Source of the DNA: Microvirga arvi
GTDB taxonomy: Bacteria; Pseudomonadota; Alphaproteobacteria; Rhizobiales; Beijerinckiaceae
Reading direction: 5' to 3'
DNA: 64,000 bases
NCBI RefSeq assembly: GCF_016892765.1
Contig: NZ_JAFEMD010000030.1
Coordinates: forward strand, 1 to 64,000
Both the position numbers and the translations under genes were made by a program. Shown here one piece after another: positions 41,719 to 52,465 of this stretch. The notes under the pieces were generated by a model that made no database searches, was not told the DNA's origin, and saw nothing but the letters and a program-made list of their open reading frames with translations. Each line of letters opens with the position of its first letter. Within the stretch, counting starts at the first letter, position 1.

Positions 41719-41882
41719 GGGCGCTATGTCAGCATCTGTAAAATTCTATAAGGAACTCACAAAATCAACCGAAGAATTCGTGTGCCATCAAGCTTCTATG
41801 GTTAGAGTTAATGGTCCTTCGCCGGGTCAAATGCTGCAAAGGAAATCATGATCTTCAGACATTTCCTCTGCGTATAGGAGGC

Positions 41883-42173
41883 TCATTCCGGCTGGGCATG
41901 CTCTTCCAGAGCCTGGATCAATTCCAAGCACTTCTCAGCCACGATGGCCGGCACCTTGGGATCCCCATGATGGTGGCGCATGGCGACGGCATTAGCCTGC
42001 TCGAAGAGATCCGTGAGGTTTCCTGAAATGAAGGGACGGGAAGTCGGGAAATCGAACGTCCTGCTCTCGGACTGGGCTTTGGGCTTCGAGGGACGCTTCG
42101 GCTCGAAAAGCGTCAATACCTCGCACCGGTCGGCGATCTTCTTGAGATCCTTCAAGGCAATGATCTCGGCCAT
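41883..42173 (-). CDS. hypothetical protein
   Basis: A 96-residue soluble protein of unknown function. The N-terminal part is basic and proline-rich (KRPSKPKAQSE), the C-terminal half is helical (FEQANAVAMRHHHGDPKVPAIVAEKCLELIQALEE). GGAGT precedes the ATG at a normal distance, which supports translation. Its neighbours give no hint of a role. Confidence 0.6.
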   Translation of the reverse strand: MAEIIALKDLKKIADRCEVLTLFEPKRPSKPKAQSESRTFDFPTSRPFISGNLTDLFEQANAVAMRHHHGDPKVPAIVAEKCLELIQALEEHAQPE

Positions 42174-42363
42174 ATTTTACTCCTACGCAACAAACCTGCC
42201 CCCGCTCTTACCTTTTTCCGGTGCGGAGGTCATGCGGCTCCGATCATAATCTAGAGTGTACCGGTATCCCTTCCAGTTGAGATTCCGAGACACTGGGCGC
42301 GTCGAATAGCTCTTTCGAGGTAGGGGCCAGAGACTCTTCCCATCAAGGAAGAGCGGCACCCTA

Positions 42364-42783
42364 TCAGCGTTCCCAGGAGTGTCGCGGACCCGCAGGCTGC
42401 CTTGATCCATCGATGCTCAGCGCTCCGGGGCCTGTAAAGACGAGCAGCAGAAACACGAAGCAGAACAGGATGGATGCATCCCCGCCGTTCAACACCGGAT
42501 AAGGGCTCTGCGGGGCATGGAACATCCAGTAGGCCACGGCCATCTCGCCGGCGAGCAGGAACGCGATAGGCCTGGTGAACCACCCTACCAGGATCAGCAG
42601 GCCACCGATGAGCTCCAGGATGGCTCCGATGCCGAAAAGGGACAACAGGGGCGGCGTACCGGTCTCGGGCGGAGCCGGGAAGCCGAACAGCTTCTGCGTT
42701 CCGTGCTCCATGAAGAGCAGGGCCGTGACGATCCTCAGGACAGCCAGGGCATAAGGTGACCATCGATCGAGAGTAGCCGACAT
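42364..42783 (-). CDS. DoxX family membrane protein
   Basis: A 139-residue inner-membrane protein with four membrane segments (about 10-30, 45-65, 70-88, 103-121) and family motifs LRIVTALLFMEHGTQKLFG and GGLLILVGWFTRP. DoxX proteins occur in thiol and redox-related processes but have no single function. The start at 42783 (MSATLDRWSPY) has GGAGGAAC before it; a longer frame exists upstream without support. Confidence 0.85.
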   Translation of the reverse strand: MSATLDRWSPYALAVLRIVTALLFMEHGTQKLFGFPAPPETGTPPLLSLFGIGAILELIGGLLILVGWFTRPIAFLLAGEMAVAYWMFHAPQSPYPVLNGGDASILFCFVFLLLVFTGPGALSIDGSRQPAGPRHSWER

Positions 42784-43018
42784 CGGTGAAAGTTCCTCCT
42801 GCTGGCACCACCCGCCACGGCAAGTCCGGGCGCCATGCCGGCGATATAACGCGCCGGACCAGGAGGAGAAGTCATGCGAGATGGCGTTCCTTCCCGGATC
42901 CCAAGGCGGGTTGGGCTGCAGGCTTTTCACAGCGCATTCACGCTAAATTGAGAGCCTTCGAACTTTGTCTGCCTGACGTTTCCTGTCAGCTTCTTGCCTC
43001 TGACGAACGGAGGCAGGA

Positions 43019-43813
43019 ATGAACCGAAGGCTTCTTGGCGCTCTTGCCGCTGCAATGACAGGGCTGTGGCTCTGTGCTCCCGGCGCCCGTGCGGAGACTG
43101 AGGTCGATGTCGCGCTGGTGCTCGCCGTCGACGTGTCGCGTTCCATGGACCCGGACGAGCAGGAGCTTCAGCGTCAGGGCTTCATGGAGGCTTTCCGCTC
43201 GCCGCAGGTGCACGATGCCATCCGCAATGGCATGGTGGGCCGTATCATCGTCACCTACGTGGAATGGTCCGGCGTCGAATATCAGAACGTCATCGTCCCC
43301 TGGACCCTCATCGACGGCCCCGAGGGCGCCCTGAAATTCGCCGACGGCCTGAGCACCACTCCCATTGGCCGTATTCGACGAACTTCGATTTCGGGCGCCA
43401 TCGATTTCGGCGTGAAGCTTCTGGAGCAGACGGGGGTCGAACCGATCCGCCGGGTCATCGACATCTCGGGGGATGGGCCCAACAGCAGCGGCCGGGGCGT
43501 CGTCGCGGCGCGCGACGAGGCCGTCGCCAAGGGCATCACCATCAACGGCTTGCCCATCATGCTCAAGCGGCCGAGCGGCTTTGGCGACATGGAGCATCTC
43601 GATCTCTATTACCGGAACTGCGTGATCGGCGGTGAAGGCTCGTTCATTGTGCCGGTGCGCGAGCGCCAGCATTTCGCAGATGCCATTCGGACCAAGATCA
43701 TCCGCGAGATCGCAGCCTTGCCTGCGCGGTCGCTGATCCAGAAAGTTCAGGCAGAGCCATCGATCAATTGTGGCGAGGGCGAGCAGCGCATGTACCAGTG
43801 GGACCGCAACTAG
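43019..43813 (+). CDS. DUF1194 von Willebrand factor A-domain protein
   Basis: A 264-residue exported protein with signal peptide (cleavage near ARA-ET at about 25). The vWA domain has the metal site DVSRSM (about 38-43), the rest being the DUF1194 pattern (GGEGSFIVPV, YYRNCVIGG). Function is unknown; the family is common in alphaproteobacteria and may bind periplasmic partners through the metal site. GGAGG lies before the ATG. A copy of the intergenic repeat begins right at its stop. Confidence 0.85.
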   Translation: MNRRLLGALAAAMTGLWLCAPGARAETEVDVALVLAVDVSRSMDPDEQELQRQGFMEAFRSPQVHDAIRNGMVGRIIVTYVEWSGVEYQNVIVPWTLIDGPEGALKFADGLSTTPIGRIRRTSISGAIDFGVKLLEQTGVEPIRRVIDISGDGPNSSGRGVVAARDEAVAKGITINGLPIMLKRPSGFGDMEHLDLYYRNCVIGGEGSFIVPVRERQHFADAIRTKIIREIAALPARSLIQKVQAEPSINCGEGEQRMYQWDRN

Positions 43814-43903
43814 AGCATTTTTCGGCGAAGTGGATCCGGTTCGCCGTCAAGAAATGCGGCAAGCCAAACAAGAGAGATGATTCCACGCAAGTGGAAACAG
43901 CTC
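43812..43903. repeat. copy 2 of the 90-bp intergenic repeat, likely bidirectional terminator
   Basis: Nearly identical to 12821-12909, with a few changes in the loop, in the lower stem and in the spacing of the second small stem. Here too it starts at the stop codon of a plus-strand gene and lies before the stop of a convergent minus-strand gene (TctC). The main hairpin is kept, which supports a shared terminator role. Confidence 0.75.
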
Positions 43904-43931
43904 TTAGGCAGCCCCATCACTGTCAGACGCC

Positions 43932-44918
43932 TCACTCCAGCGTGATGTTGGTCATCCTGATGACCTTCTCCCACTTGGCGCCTTCCTCCTGCATGTAGGC
44001 TGCCATTTCCGATGGGGAGCTCTGGAGAACGTCGATCCCAGCCCCGGTCAGCTTGTCGCGAATGTCCTGCCTGCCGACCACGCGTCGGTACGTCTCGTTG
44101 AGCTTGGCGATGATCTCGGGGGATGTGCGGGCAGGCGCGACGAAGCCCTGCCAGGCCCAGGCTTCGAAGCCCGGGAAATCGGCAGCGACGGGAGGTACGC
44201 CCGGCAAACCGGCAAACTCCTTCGGAGAGGCCACAGCGATCGCTTTGATGGGGCCGGAAAGCTGCGAGCGCGCAGTCGCGAAATCGATGAACATCATGTC
44301 CACCTGTCCTGCCACCAGATCCTGCACGGCGGGGGCCGCGCCGCGATAGGGCACGTGGGTGAGCTTGATGCCGGCGCCTTGCGAGAGAAGCTCGCTCGCC
44401 AGGTGGAACGGACTCCCCAAGCCCGGCGTCGCATAGTTGATCCGACCGGGCGTCTTCTTCGCCTCGGCTACAAGTTCCTGAATGGAGTTCACCGGCAGCT
44501 TGCTCGTGTTGACGAGCAGCACCAGGGCGAAGCGGCCGGTCAGGGAGACCGGGCTGAAATCCTTGTAGGGATCGTAGGAGAGCTTCCGGTACAGGGTGCG
44601 GTTCGTCGCGAAGGTAGCCGAATCGCCCAAAAGCAGCGTGTAGCCATCAGGCTCCGCACGGGCCACGGCATCGGCGCCGATATTGGTGCCGGCGCCCGGC
44701 TTGTTCTCGATGACGAACTGCTGTCCCAATTCCTCGCCCATGGCGGCAAAGACAAGACGGGCGAAAAAGTCCGTGCCGCCGCCCGCCGCATAGGGAACGG
44801 TGACCCGGACGGGCCTCGTCGGGTAATCGGCTTGGGCAAAGGCCCGCCATGGCGAAAGGGCTGAGGCTGCGGAAGCGGCAGCCATCGTCACGAGAACGCT
44901 GCGGCGGGTCTGGCTCAT
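43932..44918 (-). CDS. Bug/TctC family tripartite tricarboxylate receptor
   Basis: A 328-residue periplasmic binding protein. The signal peptide (about 1-29) starts with QTRRSVLVT, a possible twin-arginine motif. The Bug fold blocks RPVRVTVPYAAGGGTDFFAR and VIENKPGAGTNIGADAVARAEPDGYTLL are present. Family members bind carboxylates and feed TctAB permeases, but no tctA or tctB gene is next to it, so it is an orphan receptor here. The ligand is unknown. Confidence 0.9.
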   Translation of the reverse strand: MSQTRRSVLVTMAAASAASALSPWRAFAQADYPTRPVRVTVPYAAGGGTDFFARLVFAAMGEELGQQFVIENKPGAGTNIGADAVARAEPDGYTLLLGDSATFATNRTLYRKLSYDPYKDFSPVSLTGRFALVLLVNTSKLPVNSIQELVAEAKKTPGRINYATPGLGSPFHLASELLSQGAGIKLTHVPYRGAAPAVQDLVAGQVDMMFIDFATARSQLSGPIKAIAVASPKEFAGLPGVPPVAADFPGFEAWAWQGFVAPARTSPEIIAKLNETYRRVVGRQDIRDKLTGAGIDVLQSSPSEMAAYMQEEGAKWEKVIRMTNITLE

Positions 44919-46871
<1,953 letters not shown>

Positions 46872-46898
46872 ACCCAATGCGTCCGGGCTTTGGCGGGG

Positions 46899-47312
46899 TC
46901 AATACGTGGCCCAGAGCCCGGGCGTCGCGAGTTCGAGAAGGTGTCCGTCTGGATCCCGAAAATAGAGGCTGGTGCCGCCGCGGGACCAGCTCACCCGGCT
47001 CTCGATCGAAATGCCGCGCGCCATGAGCGTCTCCTCCCAGGCAGCAAGCTCGTCGGCCGCGACGGCAAAGCCGACATGCAAGGGCCCCTGCCCGTCATGG
47101 CCGGGGATCGTTCCCCCTGGGGTTTTCATATCCTCGTTCGACCCGCCGCGCAGGAAGAGGAGGAGCACATTCCTGCCGCCGATGTCGAAAGCGCACATGC
47201 GCTGATTGCCAAACAGGAGCGGCAGGCCGAGGCTGCCTTCATAGAAGCTCTGAGCTCGGGCCAAGTCGTCCACGTAAAGAGCGCTTTCAATCACTGCATT
47301 CAGCTTCGGCAT
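46899..47312 (-). CDS. VOC (glyoxalase/bleomycin resistance) family protein
   Basis: A 137-residue two-module VOC protein. The N-terminal module begins IESALYVDDLARAQSFYEG; metal-ligand candidates are H in GPLHVGFAV and E in GHLLELATPG. Members are lyases, dioxygenases or binding proteins; the substrate cannot be read. The start at 47312 has GAGGTC five bases before and gives the family length; the frame runs on upstream without support. Confidence 0.85.
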   Translation of the reverse strand: MPKLNAVIESALYVDDLARAQSFYEGSLGLPLLFGNQRMCAFDIGGRNVLLLFLRGGSNEDMKTPGGTIPGHDGQGPLHVGFAVAADELAAWEETLMARGISIESRVSWSRGGTSLYFRDPDGHLLELATPGLWATY

Positions 47313-47438
47313 CTCGGACCTCGCGGCGTCCCAATGCCTGCCATTTGATCTTCGACTCCGCTGCCCTGTCCAGATGTCCTTGAGATTAAGGCCAGACAGT
47401 CCGCCGAAAAATTGGGCAATGATGCTGACCTTTTGATC

Positions 47439-47467
47439 TTGAAACCGGCCGGCATATTCCTTACTTA
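47439..47467 (+). promoter_or_regulatory. candidate promoter of the alpha-r8-like sRNA
   Basis: TTGAAA (47439-47444) and TACTTA (47462-47467) are spaced by 17 bases, placing a transcription start at about 47471-47475, just before the first stem-loop. TTGATC begins six bases earlier and could be an alternative -35. Confidence 0.5.
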
Positions 47468-47470
47468 TTG

Positions 47471-47564
47471 CAGTGCAACACGGCGATTGGCGTCGCAGCG
47501 TTGCAGCCCTTCTTGGGCGTTTCCTCCCTAAACTTCGGGCCGTTGGCAACAACGGCCTTTTTTC
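47471..47564 (+). ncRNA. mmgR-like: alpha-r8 (MmgR-like) trans-acting small RNA
   Basis: A candidate small RNA of about 92 bases. The 5' stem-loop is TGCAAC with GTTGCA (47474-47505), the second GCCC with GGGC (47506-47518), then the unpaired motif UUUCCUCCCUAA (47521-47532), then a perfect terminator GGCCGTTG GCAA CAACGGCC followed by six T (47539-47564). The unpaired UUUCCUC heptamer is the hallmark I know from MmgR of Sinorhizobium, which limits polyhydroxybutyrate storage. A promoter TTGAAA, 17 bases, TACTTA lies at 47439-47467. No plus-strand gene precedes the terminator, which argues for a free RNA. Confidence 0.75.
47539..47564 (+). terminator. intrinsic terminator with GCAA tetraloop
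   Basis: The eight-pair stem GGCCGTTG/CAACGGCC with a GNRA loop and six T at the 3' side is a textbook Rho-independent terminator, ending the alpha-r8-like RNA. Confidence 0.85.
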
Positions 47565-47656
47565 TTGCCTAAAGGCCAAAGGCTCGACCGGGGTGGATCC
47601 AGGAACCTCATATGATCCCGATGGTTTCTCCCAAAGCGGAGCCCGGGAGAGTTTCC

Positions 47657-48037
47657 ATGTCCACCCGTTCAGACAATCCCAACCAGACCGACATTCCACC
47701 AACGCATACGATCAGGCCGATGGATGAGCCGCCCCTGACCGAGGGTTCGACCACGGCACAGCTGAAGGGTGATATCGACAGCGGGCGCACCGGGGACAAG
47801 AACGCGGCGTTCGATCCCGGCCTCTCTCCGCTCGGCACCGACGATGAGGCCGCTGGCACGCCGGCCAAACCCGAACAGGTCGATCTGGCGCGCCGTCAGG
47901 AATCGTCCGCACGCTGGACGAAGGGCGCCGAGAAGGACAGCTACGCGCATCAGGACTCGCGCAAGGCCCTTTATGCCTTTGTCGGCTTCATCGGCTTGGT
48001 ATTGGTGCTGTTCGTCGGCGCTTTCTCGATCTTATGA
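47657..48037 (+). CDS. hypothetical protein with C-terminal membrane anchor
   Basis: A 126-residue protein of unknown function. The first 100 residues are polar and probably disordered (many Pro, Asp, Thr); a single membrane segment (about 107-125, ALYAFVGFIGLVLVLFVGAF) ends the protein, so it should be tail-anchored. The start at 47657 (MSTRSDNPN) has GGGAG upstream; a longer frame exists without support. It is convergent with the next gene. Confidence 0.7.
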   Translation: MSTRSDNPNQTDIPPTHTIRPMDEPPLTEGSTTAQLKGDIDSGRTGDKNAAFDPGLSPLGTDDEAAGTPAKPEQVDLARRQESSARWTKGAEKDSYAHQDSRKALYAFVGFIGLVLVLFVGAFSIL

Positions 48038-48044
48038 TCTGCAC

Positions 48045-48452
48045 CTATTCCTGTACCGGAGGCTCCGGCTTATGGGCTCGTACGCGGACCCGGCCGTGGC
48101 TCCCTTCGTCCGGCCGATCTGCATCGACGATGCCTTCCCACCCTTCGGAGCGCCAAGCCGTCTGCCGCTCGTCGAGATCCAACACTCCCTCCTGATCCAG
48201 AATGCCGACGATCCGGCCGACTTCGGCATCGTCGCATTTCACGATGATGACGGAGCCGCCGCGGATGACGCCCTCGACATAGGCATAAGCGTCCGAGCGG
48301 GAGATTCCGTCGTCCTCCAGAAGAGGAGCCAGGTTGTGCGGGGTCGACCAGATGTCGATTGTGTCTCTCGGGATGCCTGCCTGCTCCAAACGGTCTGCCG
48401 CCGCCGCCGCATGCTGCTCGGTATGGAAGAGCGAGGTGACAGTTTTGGTCAT
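48045..48452 (-). CDS. YflT/GSP-type general stress-like protein
   Basis: A 135-residue protein with the pattern TVTSLFHTEQHAAAAADRLEQAGIPRDTIDIW, found at the start of heat- and general-stress proteins of the YflT type, then a polar acidic region (ISRSDAYAYVEGVIRGGSVIIVKCDD). The exact role is unknown. ATG at 48452 has AGGAGAT upstream; ATG at 48470 is in frame but less likely. Confidence 0.65.
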   Translation of the reverse strand: MTKTVTSLFHTEQHAAAAADRLEQAGIPRDTIDIWSTPHNLAPLLEDDGISRSDAYAYVEGVIRGGSVIIVKCDDAEVGRIVGILDQEGVLDLDERQTAWRSEGWEGIVDADRPDEGSHGRVRVRAHKPEPPVQE

Positions 48453-48571
48453 CGGGCCGATCTCCTGCAAGGCTGCGCGGCGTCGAATTCGCTTCCGAAG
48501 ACTGGTCTAGGGATCGTAGAGCATCGAGCTCCGAACCGGAACGGCCTTTTGGGATTAGCCTGAGGCCTGCT

Positions 48572-49630
48572 CTAGAGCGGGGCCACGCTGTCTCGGATCA
48601 CCAGTTCAGTCTCCAGGCGGATTCGCTTGGGCGATGACCGGCCCTGCAGGAGATCGATCAGGGCCGATGCCGCAGCCTGTCCCAATTCCCGCCGCGGCTG
48701 ATGGATGGTTGTCAGCGACGGCTCGGCCACGGCGGCGAACTCGATATCGTCGAAACCGGCAACCGAGATGTCCTCGGGCACTCTGAGCCCGGCCGAGAAA
48801 AGGGTGCGCATGAGGCCGATGGCCATCTCGTCGCTGGTGCAGAACACAGCAGTCGGGCGCGTGGACCGGGCTACGAGGTCCTGACCCGCCCTCACGCCCG
48901 CCTCGATCGTATAATCGCCCGGAAGGATGAGGGCAGGATCGTATGGCAGTCCAGCGGCTTCTAACCCGTCCTTGAAACCCTGAAAGCGCTCGCGCTCCAG
49001 GATATTGTTCGCCGGCCCGCTCACATAGGCGATGCGACGATGTCCCAGGGAGGCGAGATGCCGGGTCATTCGCGACGCGGCGGCGCGGTTGTCGATCTCG
49101 ATCTGCGGAATGTCGGCCCCTGGGATCGCCTCACATAACGCCACGAGAGGAATCGTGATCCTGGCCGGCTGCCCCTCCCCCTCCCGGCTCTGCCCGAACA
49201 GATGCCCATTGAGAAGAACGGCGCCGTCCACTCGCCCCGCCGCTGTGAAGGCCGCGAAGTGCGCCTCCTTCTCGGGCGAGCCGTCGAGATCACTGATGAT
49301 CATGCCGTAGCCGGCTTCGAAGAGCGTTTCCTCGATGCCGCGCAGGATCTTGGAGAAGAAGGTGTTGGCCAGGTCCGGCAAGACAACGAGCACCATATAG
49401 GTCTTCTGGGAGCGCAGGGTGCGTGCGGCAGGGTTCGGCACGTACCCGGTCTTGGCGATGGCCTCCAGCACCCGCGCCCGGGCCTCGGGCGAGACCCGCT
49501 CCGGCGTGGCGAGCGCCCGACTCACGGTCGCGGTCGAGACGTCGGCGAGCTTTGCGACATCCTGAATTCGCGCTGCGCGAATCGGGATGGCACCCTGCTC
49601 AGCCCTGTCTCCCTGCCCCGCCTCGTCCAT
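48572..49630 (-). CDS. LacI family regulator of the RbsABC-like sugar operon
   Basis: A 352-residue repressor. An N-terminal extension of about 20 residues precedes the HTH IQDVAKLADVSTATVSRALATPERV (about 22-46); the hinge is NPAARTLRS; the ligand domain spans about 75-345 (IIDLDG, SLGHRRIAYVSGP, CTSDEMAIGLMRTL). It is divergent from the transport operon with a palindromic operator between them. GGAGGGGGAG lies before the ATG. The inducer is probably the transported sugar or a derivative. Confidence 0.93.
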   Translation of the reverse strand: MDEAGQGDRAEQGAIPIRAARIQDVAKLADVSTATVSRALATPERVSPEARARVLEAIAKTGYVPNPAARTLRSQKTYMVLVVLPDLANTFFSKILRGIEETLFEAGYGMIISDLDGSPEKEAHFAAFTAAGRVDGAVLLNGHLFGQSREGEGQPARITIPLVALCEAIPGADIPQIEIDNRAAASRMTRHLASLGHRRIAYVSGPANNILERERFQGFKDGLEAAGLPYDPALILPGDYTIEAGVRAGQDLVARSTRPTAVFCTSDEMAIGLMRTLFSAGLRVPEDISVAGFDDIEFAAVAEPSLTTIHQPRRELGQAAASALIDLLQGRSSPKRIRLETELVIRDSVAPL

Positions 49631-49685
49631 GGATCTCCCCCTCCATTGGTTCTGTTTGACAGAAGCGGCCGTTTCGGTAAAGTTG

Positions 49686-49703
49686 CATGTAATCGATTAC
49701 ATG
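49686..49703. promoter_or_regulatory. LacI-type operator
   Basis: CATGTAATCGATTACATG is a perfect 18-base palindrome with central CpG, 56 bases upstream of the lacI start and 183 bases upstream of the ABC operon. It has the classic length and symmetry of LacI family operators. Confidence 0.85.
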
Positions 49704-49885
49704 AGGTTGTTGTCGAGCCGTTCGACAACTCTACTTCAAAGAAAGTCCCGCCAGAGGGCTGATCGAACAGCAGGAGGAAACGAATGCCAGCTTACATCTC
49801 ATCCAGTTGATCGCCTCCGGCGCAGCCTTTCCGTGATCGCCTTCGCATGAGCGGCGGCGAGCAGTGACGCTCACTGGAGCAACTG

Positions 49886-51406
49886 ATGGATTCCGTTCTT
49901 CGCTCAGAGAACATCTCGAAATCCTTCGGACCCATCGAGGTCCTGAGCGGCATTTCGCTGGATCTAAAGCCAGGCGAGGTTCATGCCGTCATCGGCGAGA
50001 ACGGGGCCGGCAAGTCGACCCTGATGCGCATCCTGTCGGGCCATATCGCGCCGACGAAAGGCAGCCTGCACCTCAACGGCCAGCCGATCACGTTTTCGGG
50101 CCCTGTTGATGCCGAGGCCCATGGGATTGTTCTCGTCCATCAGGAGATCCTGCTCGCGCCGGATCTGACGGTAGCGCAAAATCTGTTCCTCGGGCGTGAG
50201 ATCAAGCGTTTCGGTTTCGTGGACGACAGGACCATGCGGGAGCGGACGCGATCCATCCTGCATGAGCTCGGCACGAATATCGAACCGGACCGGGAGGTCA
50301 GCCGCCTGTCCATCGCCGACCGTCAGCTCGTGCAGATCGCCCGGGCACTTCTCGTGCCCCATAAGGTAGTCGCCTTCGACGAGCCGACTGCCGTTCTCAC
50401 CCCCATCGAGGCCGAGAGCCTCTTCGAGATCATCCGCAAGCTGCGCTCCCAGGGTGTGGCGGTGCTCTACATCTCGCACCGTTTGAACGAGGTGAAGGCG
50501 GTTGCGGATCGCGTCACCGTGCTGCGCGACGGGCGTCAGATCGCGACCCGCGACATCGAGGGACTGGAGCCCCTCGAGATGGCCCGCCTCATGGTCGGCC
50601 GCGACATGTCCAAGCTCTATCCGGAGAAACCGAAAACGGCATCCGACCAGATCGTCCTCACCGTGCGCGATATGGTCGTGCCCGGCTATGTGGAGAAAGC
50701 CTCTTTCAGCCTCCGCCGCGGCGAAATCCTCGGCTTCGGCGGCCTGATCGGCGCAGGGCGCACGGAACTTTTTGAGGCCCTGGTCGGCCTTCGCTCGGGC
50801 CATGGAACGATCTCCCTCGACGGGAAGAATGTTCATTTTCGCGATGCACGCGAAGCCATGGCTGCCGGGATCGTATACCTCTCCGAGGATCGCAAGGGCA
50901 AAGGCCTGCTCCTTCAGCAGAATCTCCGGATCAATCTCTCCCTCGCAGCCCTGGACAAGTTCAGCCGCGGGTCCTTCATCGACAGCAGGGCCGAGGAGAA
51001 TGCGCTCGATCAGGCGATCAAGGATTTCGACATCCGCACCCGCAGCCGGGATCTGCTGGCAGGCCAGCTCTCCGGCGGCAACCAGCAGAAGCTTCTGCTG
51101 GCCAAGATGATGCTGCTGGAGCCGCGCATCGTCATCATCGACGAGCCGACGCGTGGTGTCGATATCGGCACCAAGGAGCAGATCTACCGCTTCATCGCCT
51201 CCCTTGCCGCCGAGGGCAAGGCCGTCGTCGTCATTTCCTCCGAGATGCAGGAACTGATCGGCCTGTGCCACCGGGTTGTCGTGATGCGCAACGGGCGCGT
51301 CGCGGGAGAAGTATCCCAGTCCGACTTGTCGGAAGATGCCATCGTCTATCTCGCCACAGGTGTTCATGAAGAAAGGGCGGCGGAAATCGCCGCGGGCCAC
51401 GCATGA
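49886..51406 (+). CDS. sugar ABC importer ATPase (RbsA/MglA type)
   Basis: A 506-residue double ATPase of the CUT2 family. The first half has Walker A GENGAGKST (about 36-44) and the signature LSIADRQLVQIARAL, slightly divergent as usual for this half; the second has LSGGNQQKLLLAKMML and Walker B IVIIDEPTRGVD. The first gene of the operon for uptake of a monosaccharide-like sugar, with GGAG eight bases before the ATG. Its stop overlaps the permease start (ATGA). Confidence 0.94.
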   Translation: MDSVLRSENISKSFGPIEVLSGISLDLKPGEVHAVIGENGAGKSTLMRILSGHIAPTKGSLHLNGQPITFSGPVDAEAHGIVLVHQEILLAPDLTVAQNLFLGREIKRFGFVDDRTMRERTRSILHELGTNIEPDREVSRLSIADRQLVQIARALLVPHKVVAFDEPTAVLTPIEAESLFEIIRKLRSQGVAVLYISHRLNEVKAVADRVTVLRDGRQIATRDIEGLEPLEMARLMVGRDMSKLYPEKPKTASDQIVLTVRDMVVPGYVEKASFSLRRGEILGFGGLIGAGRTELFEALVGLRSGHGTISLDGKNVHFRDAREAMAAGIVYLSEDRKGKGLLLQQNLRINLSLAALDKFSRGSFIDSRAEENALDQAIKDFDIRTRSRDLLAGQLSGGNQQKLLLAKMMLLEPRIVIIDEPTRGVDIGTKEQIYRFIASLAAEGKAVVVISSEMQELIGLCHRVVVMRNGRVAGEVSQSDLSEDAIVYLATGVHEERAAEIAAGHA

Positions 51407-52401
51407 CCGAAACCGTGCTTCCCACCCGCGCCGAAAAGCGCAAGTTCGCCATCGACATGCGGGCACTCTCGCCCTTCATCGCGTTGATCGTGCTCATCAT
51501 TGCAGGCGCGCTGATCAATCCCGATTTCCTGACCGCGTCGAACCTGCTCAACGTGGTGACGCGCTCGGCCTTCATCGCCATCATCGCAGTGGGCGCCACC
51601 TTCGTGATCGCCAGCGGCGGGCTCGATCTGTCGGTCGGTTCCATGGCGGCCCTGACCGCAGGCATCATGATCCTGACCCTGAATTCGCAGGGCAGCGCCG
51701 ACATGGGCACCCTGGCGCTGGGCATGCTGGCGGCCATTGCCCTGAGTGCCGCCTGCGGGTTGGCGAACGGCCTCATCGTAACCTTCGGGCGCATCGAGCC
51801 CTTCATCGTGACGCTCGGCACCATGGGCATCTTCCGCTCGCTCGTCATTTGGCTGGCGGCGGGCGGCACCATCACCATGCGCAACCTGGAGCTGCGCGAA
51901 CTCTATCGCCCTGTCTATTTCGGAAACGTCTTCGGCATCCCGGTTCCGATCATCGCTTTTATGGTGGTGGCGGCCATCGGTGCACTGATCCTCTATCGCA
52001 CCTCCTTCGGCCGTCATGTGGTGGCACTCGGCTCCAATGAGGACGTCGCCCGCTATTCCGGCGTGCCGATCTGGCGCGTGCGGACCCTGACCTACATCAT
52101 TCAAGGCATATGCGTCGGCATTGCCGTCCTGGTCTACGTGCCGCGCCTCGGCTCCGCCACCCCAACCACAGGCCTGTTGTGGGAGCTGCAGGCCATTACC
52201 GCCGTCGTCATCGGCGGCACGGCCCTCAAAGGCGGCATCGGCCGCGTCTGGGGCACCGTCGTCGGCGCAGTGATCCTCGAACTCGTCGCAAATATCATGG
52301 TGCTGTCGAACTTCGTCTCCGAGTTTCTCGTGGGAGCGGTTCAGGGCGCCATCATCATTATCGCCATGCTCGTGCAGCGGTCAGTTCACCGCGGGCGATG
52401 A
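51403..52401 (+). CDS. sugar ABC importer permease (RbsC type)
   Basis: A 332-residue inner-membrane permease with eight to ten membrane segments. Family blocks are GATFVIASGGLDLSVGSMAALTA (about 66-88) and ITAVVIGGTALKGGIGRVWGTVVGA (about 265-289). It overlaps the ATPase gene by four bases. It forms the channel as a homodimer with the ATPase above and the binding protein below. Confidence 0.94.
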   Translation: MTETVLPTRAEKRKFAIDMRALSPFIALIVLIIAGALINPDFLTASNLLNVVTRSAFIAIIAVGATFVIASGGLDLSVGSMAALTAGIMILTLNSQGSADMGTLALGMLAAIALSAACGLANGLIVTFGRIEPFIVTLGTMGIFRSLVIWLAAGGTITMRNLELRELYRPVYFGNVFGIPVPIIAFMVVAAIGALILYRTSFGRHVVALGSNEDVARYSGVPIWRVRTLTYIIQGICVGIAVLVYVPRLGSATPTTGLLWELQAITAVVIGGTALKGGIGRVWGTVVGAVILELVANIMVLSNFVSEFLVGAVQGAIIIIAMLVQRSVHRGR

Positions 52402-52465
52402 AACCGGTGCGGGCCTACCGGCCAAGGGACAAAGGCTCCAAACCAACCCCCCAGGGAGGAATGAG

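Larger units (their letters stand above)
41027..41882. other. 856-base region without a well supported gene
   Basis: This AT-richer stretch contains the inverted repeat at 41569-41605 and the second structured element at 41634-41718. Short frames exist on the minus strand (for example from a TTG near 41558, starting MLDMFKRLFSLDS), but they lack convincing homology or conservation. The region may hold small RNAs, a decayed gene or upstream sites of the luxR-type gene. Confidence 0.5.

Noticed and set aside
49964..51466. 500-codon open frame on the minus strand
   Set aside because: It overlaps the RbsA-like ATPase gene completely; the latter has all ABC motifs.
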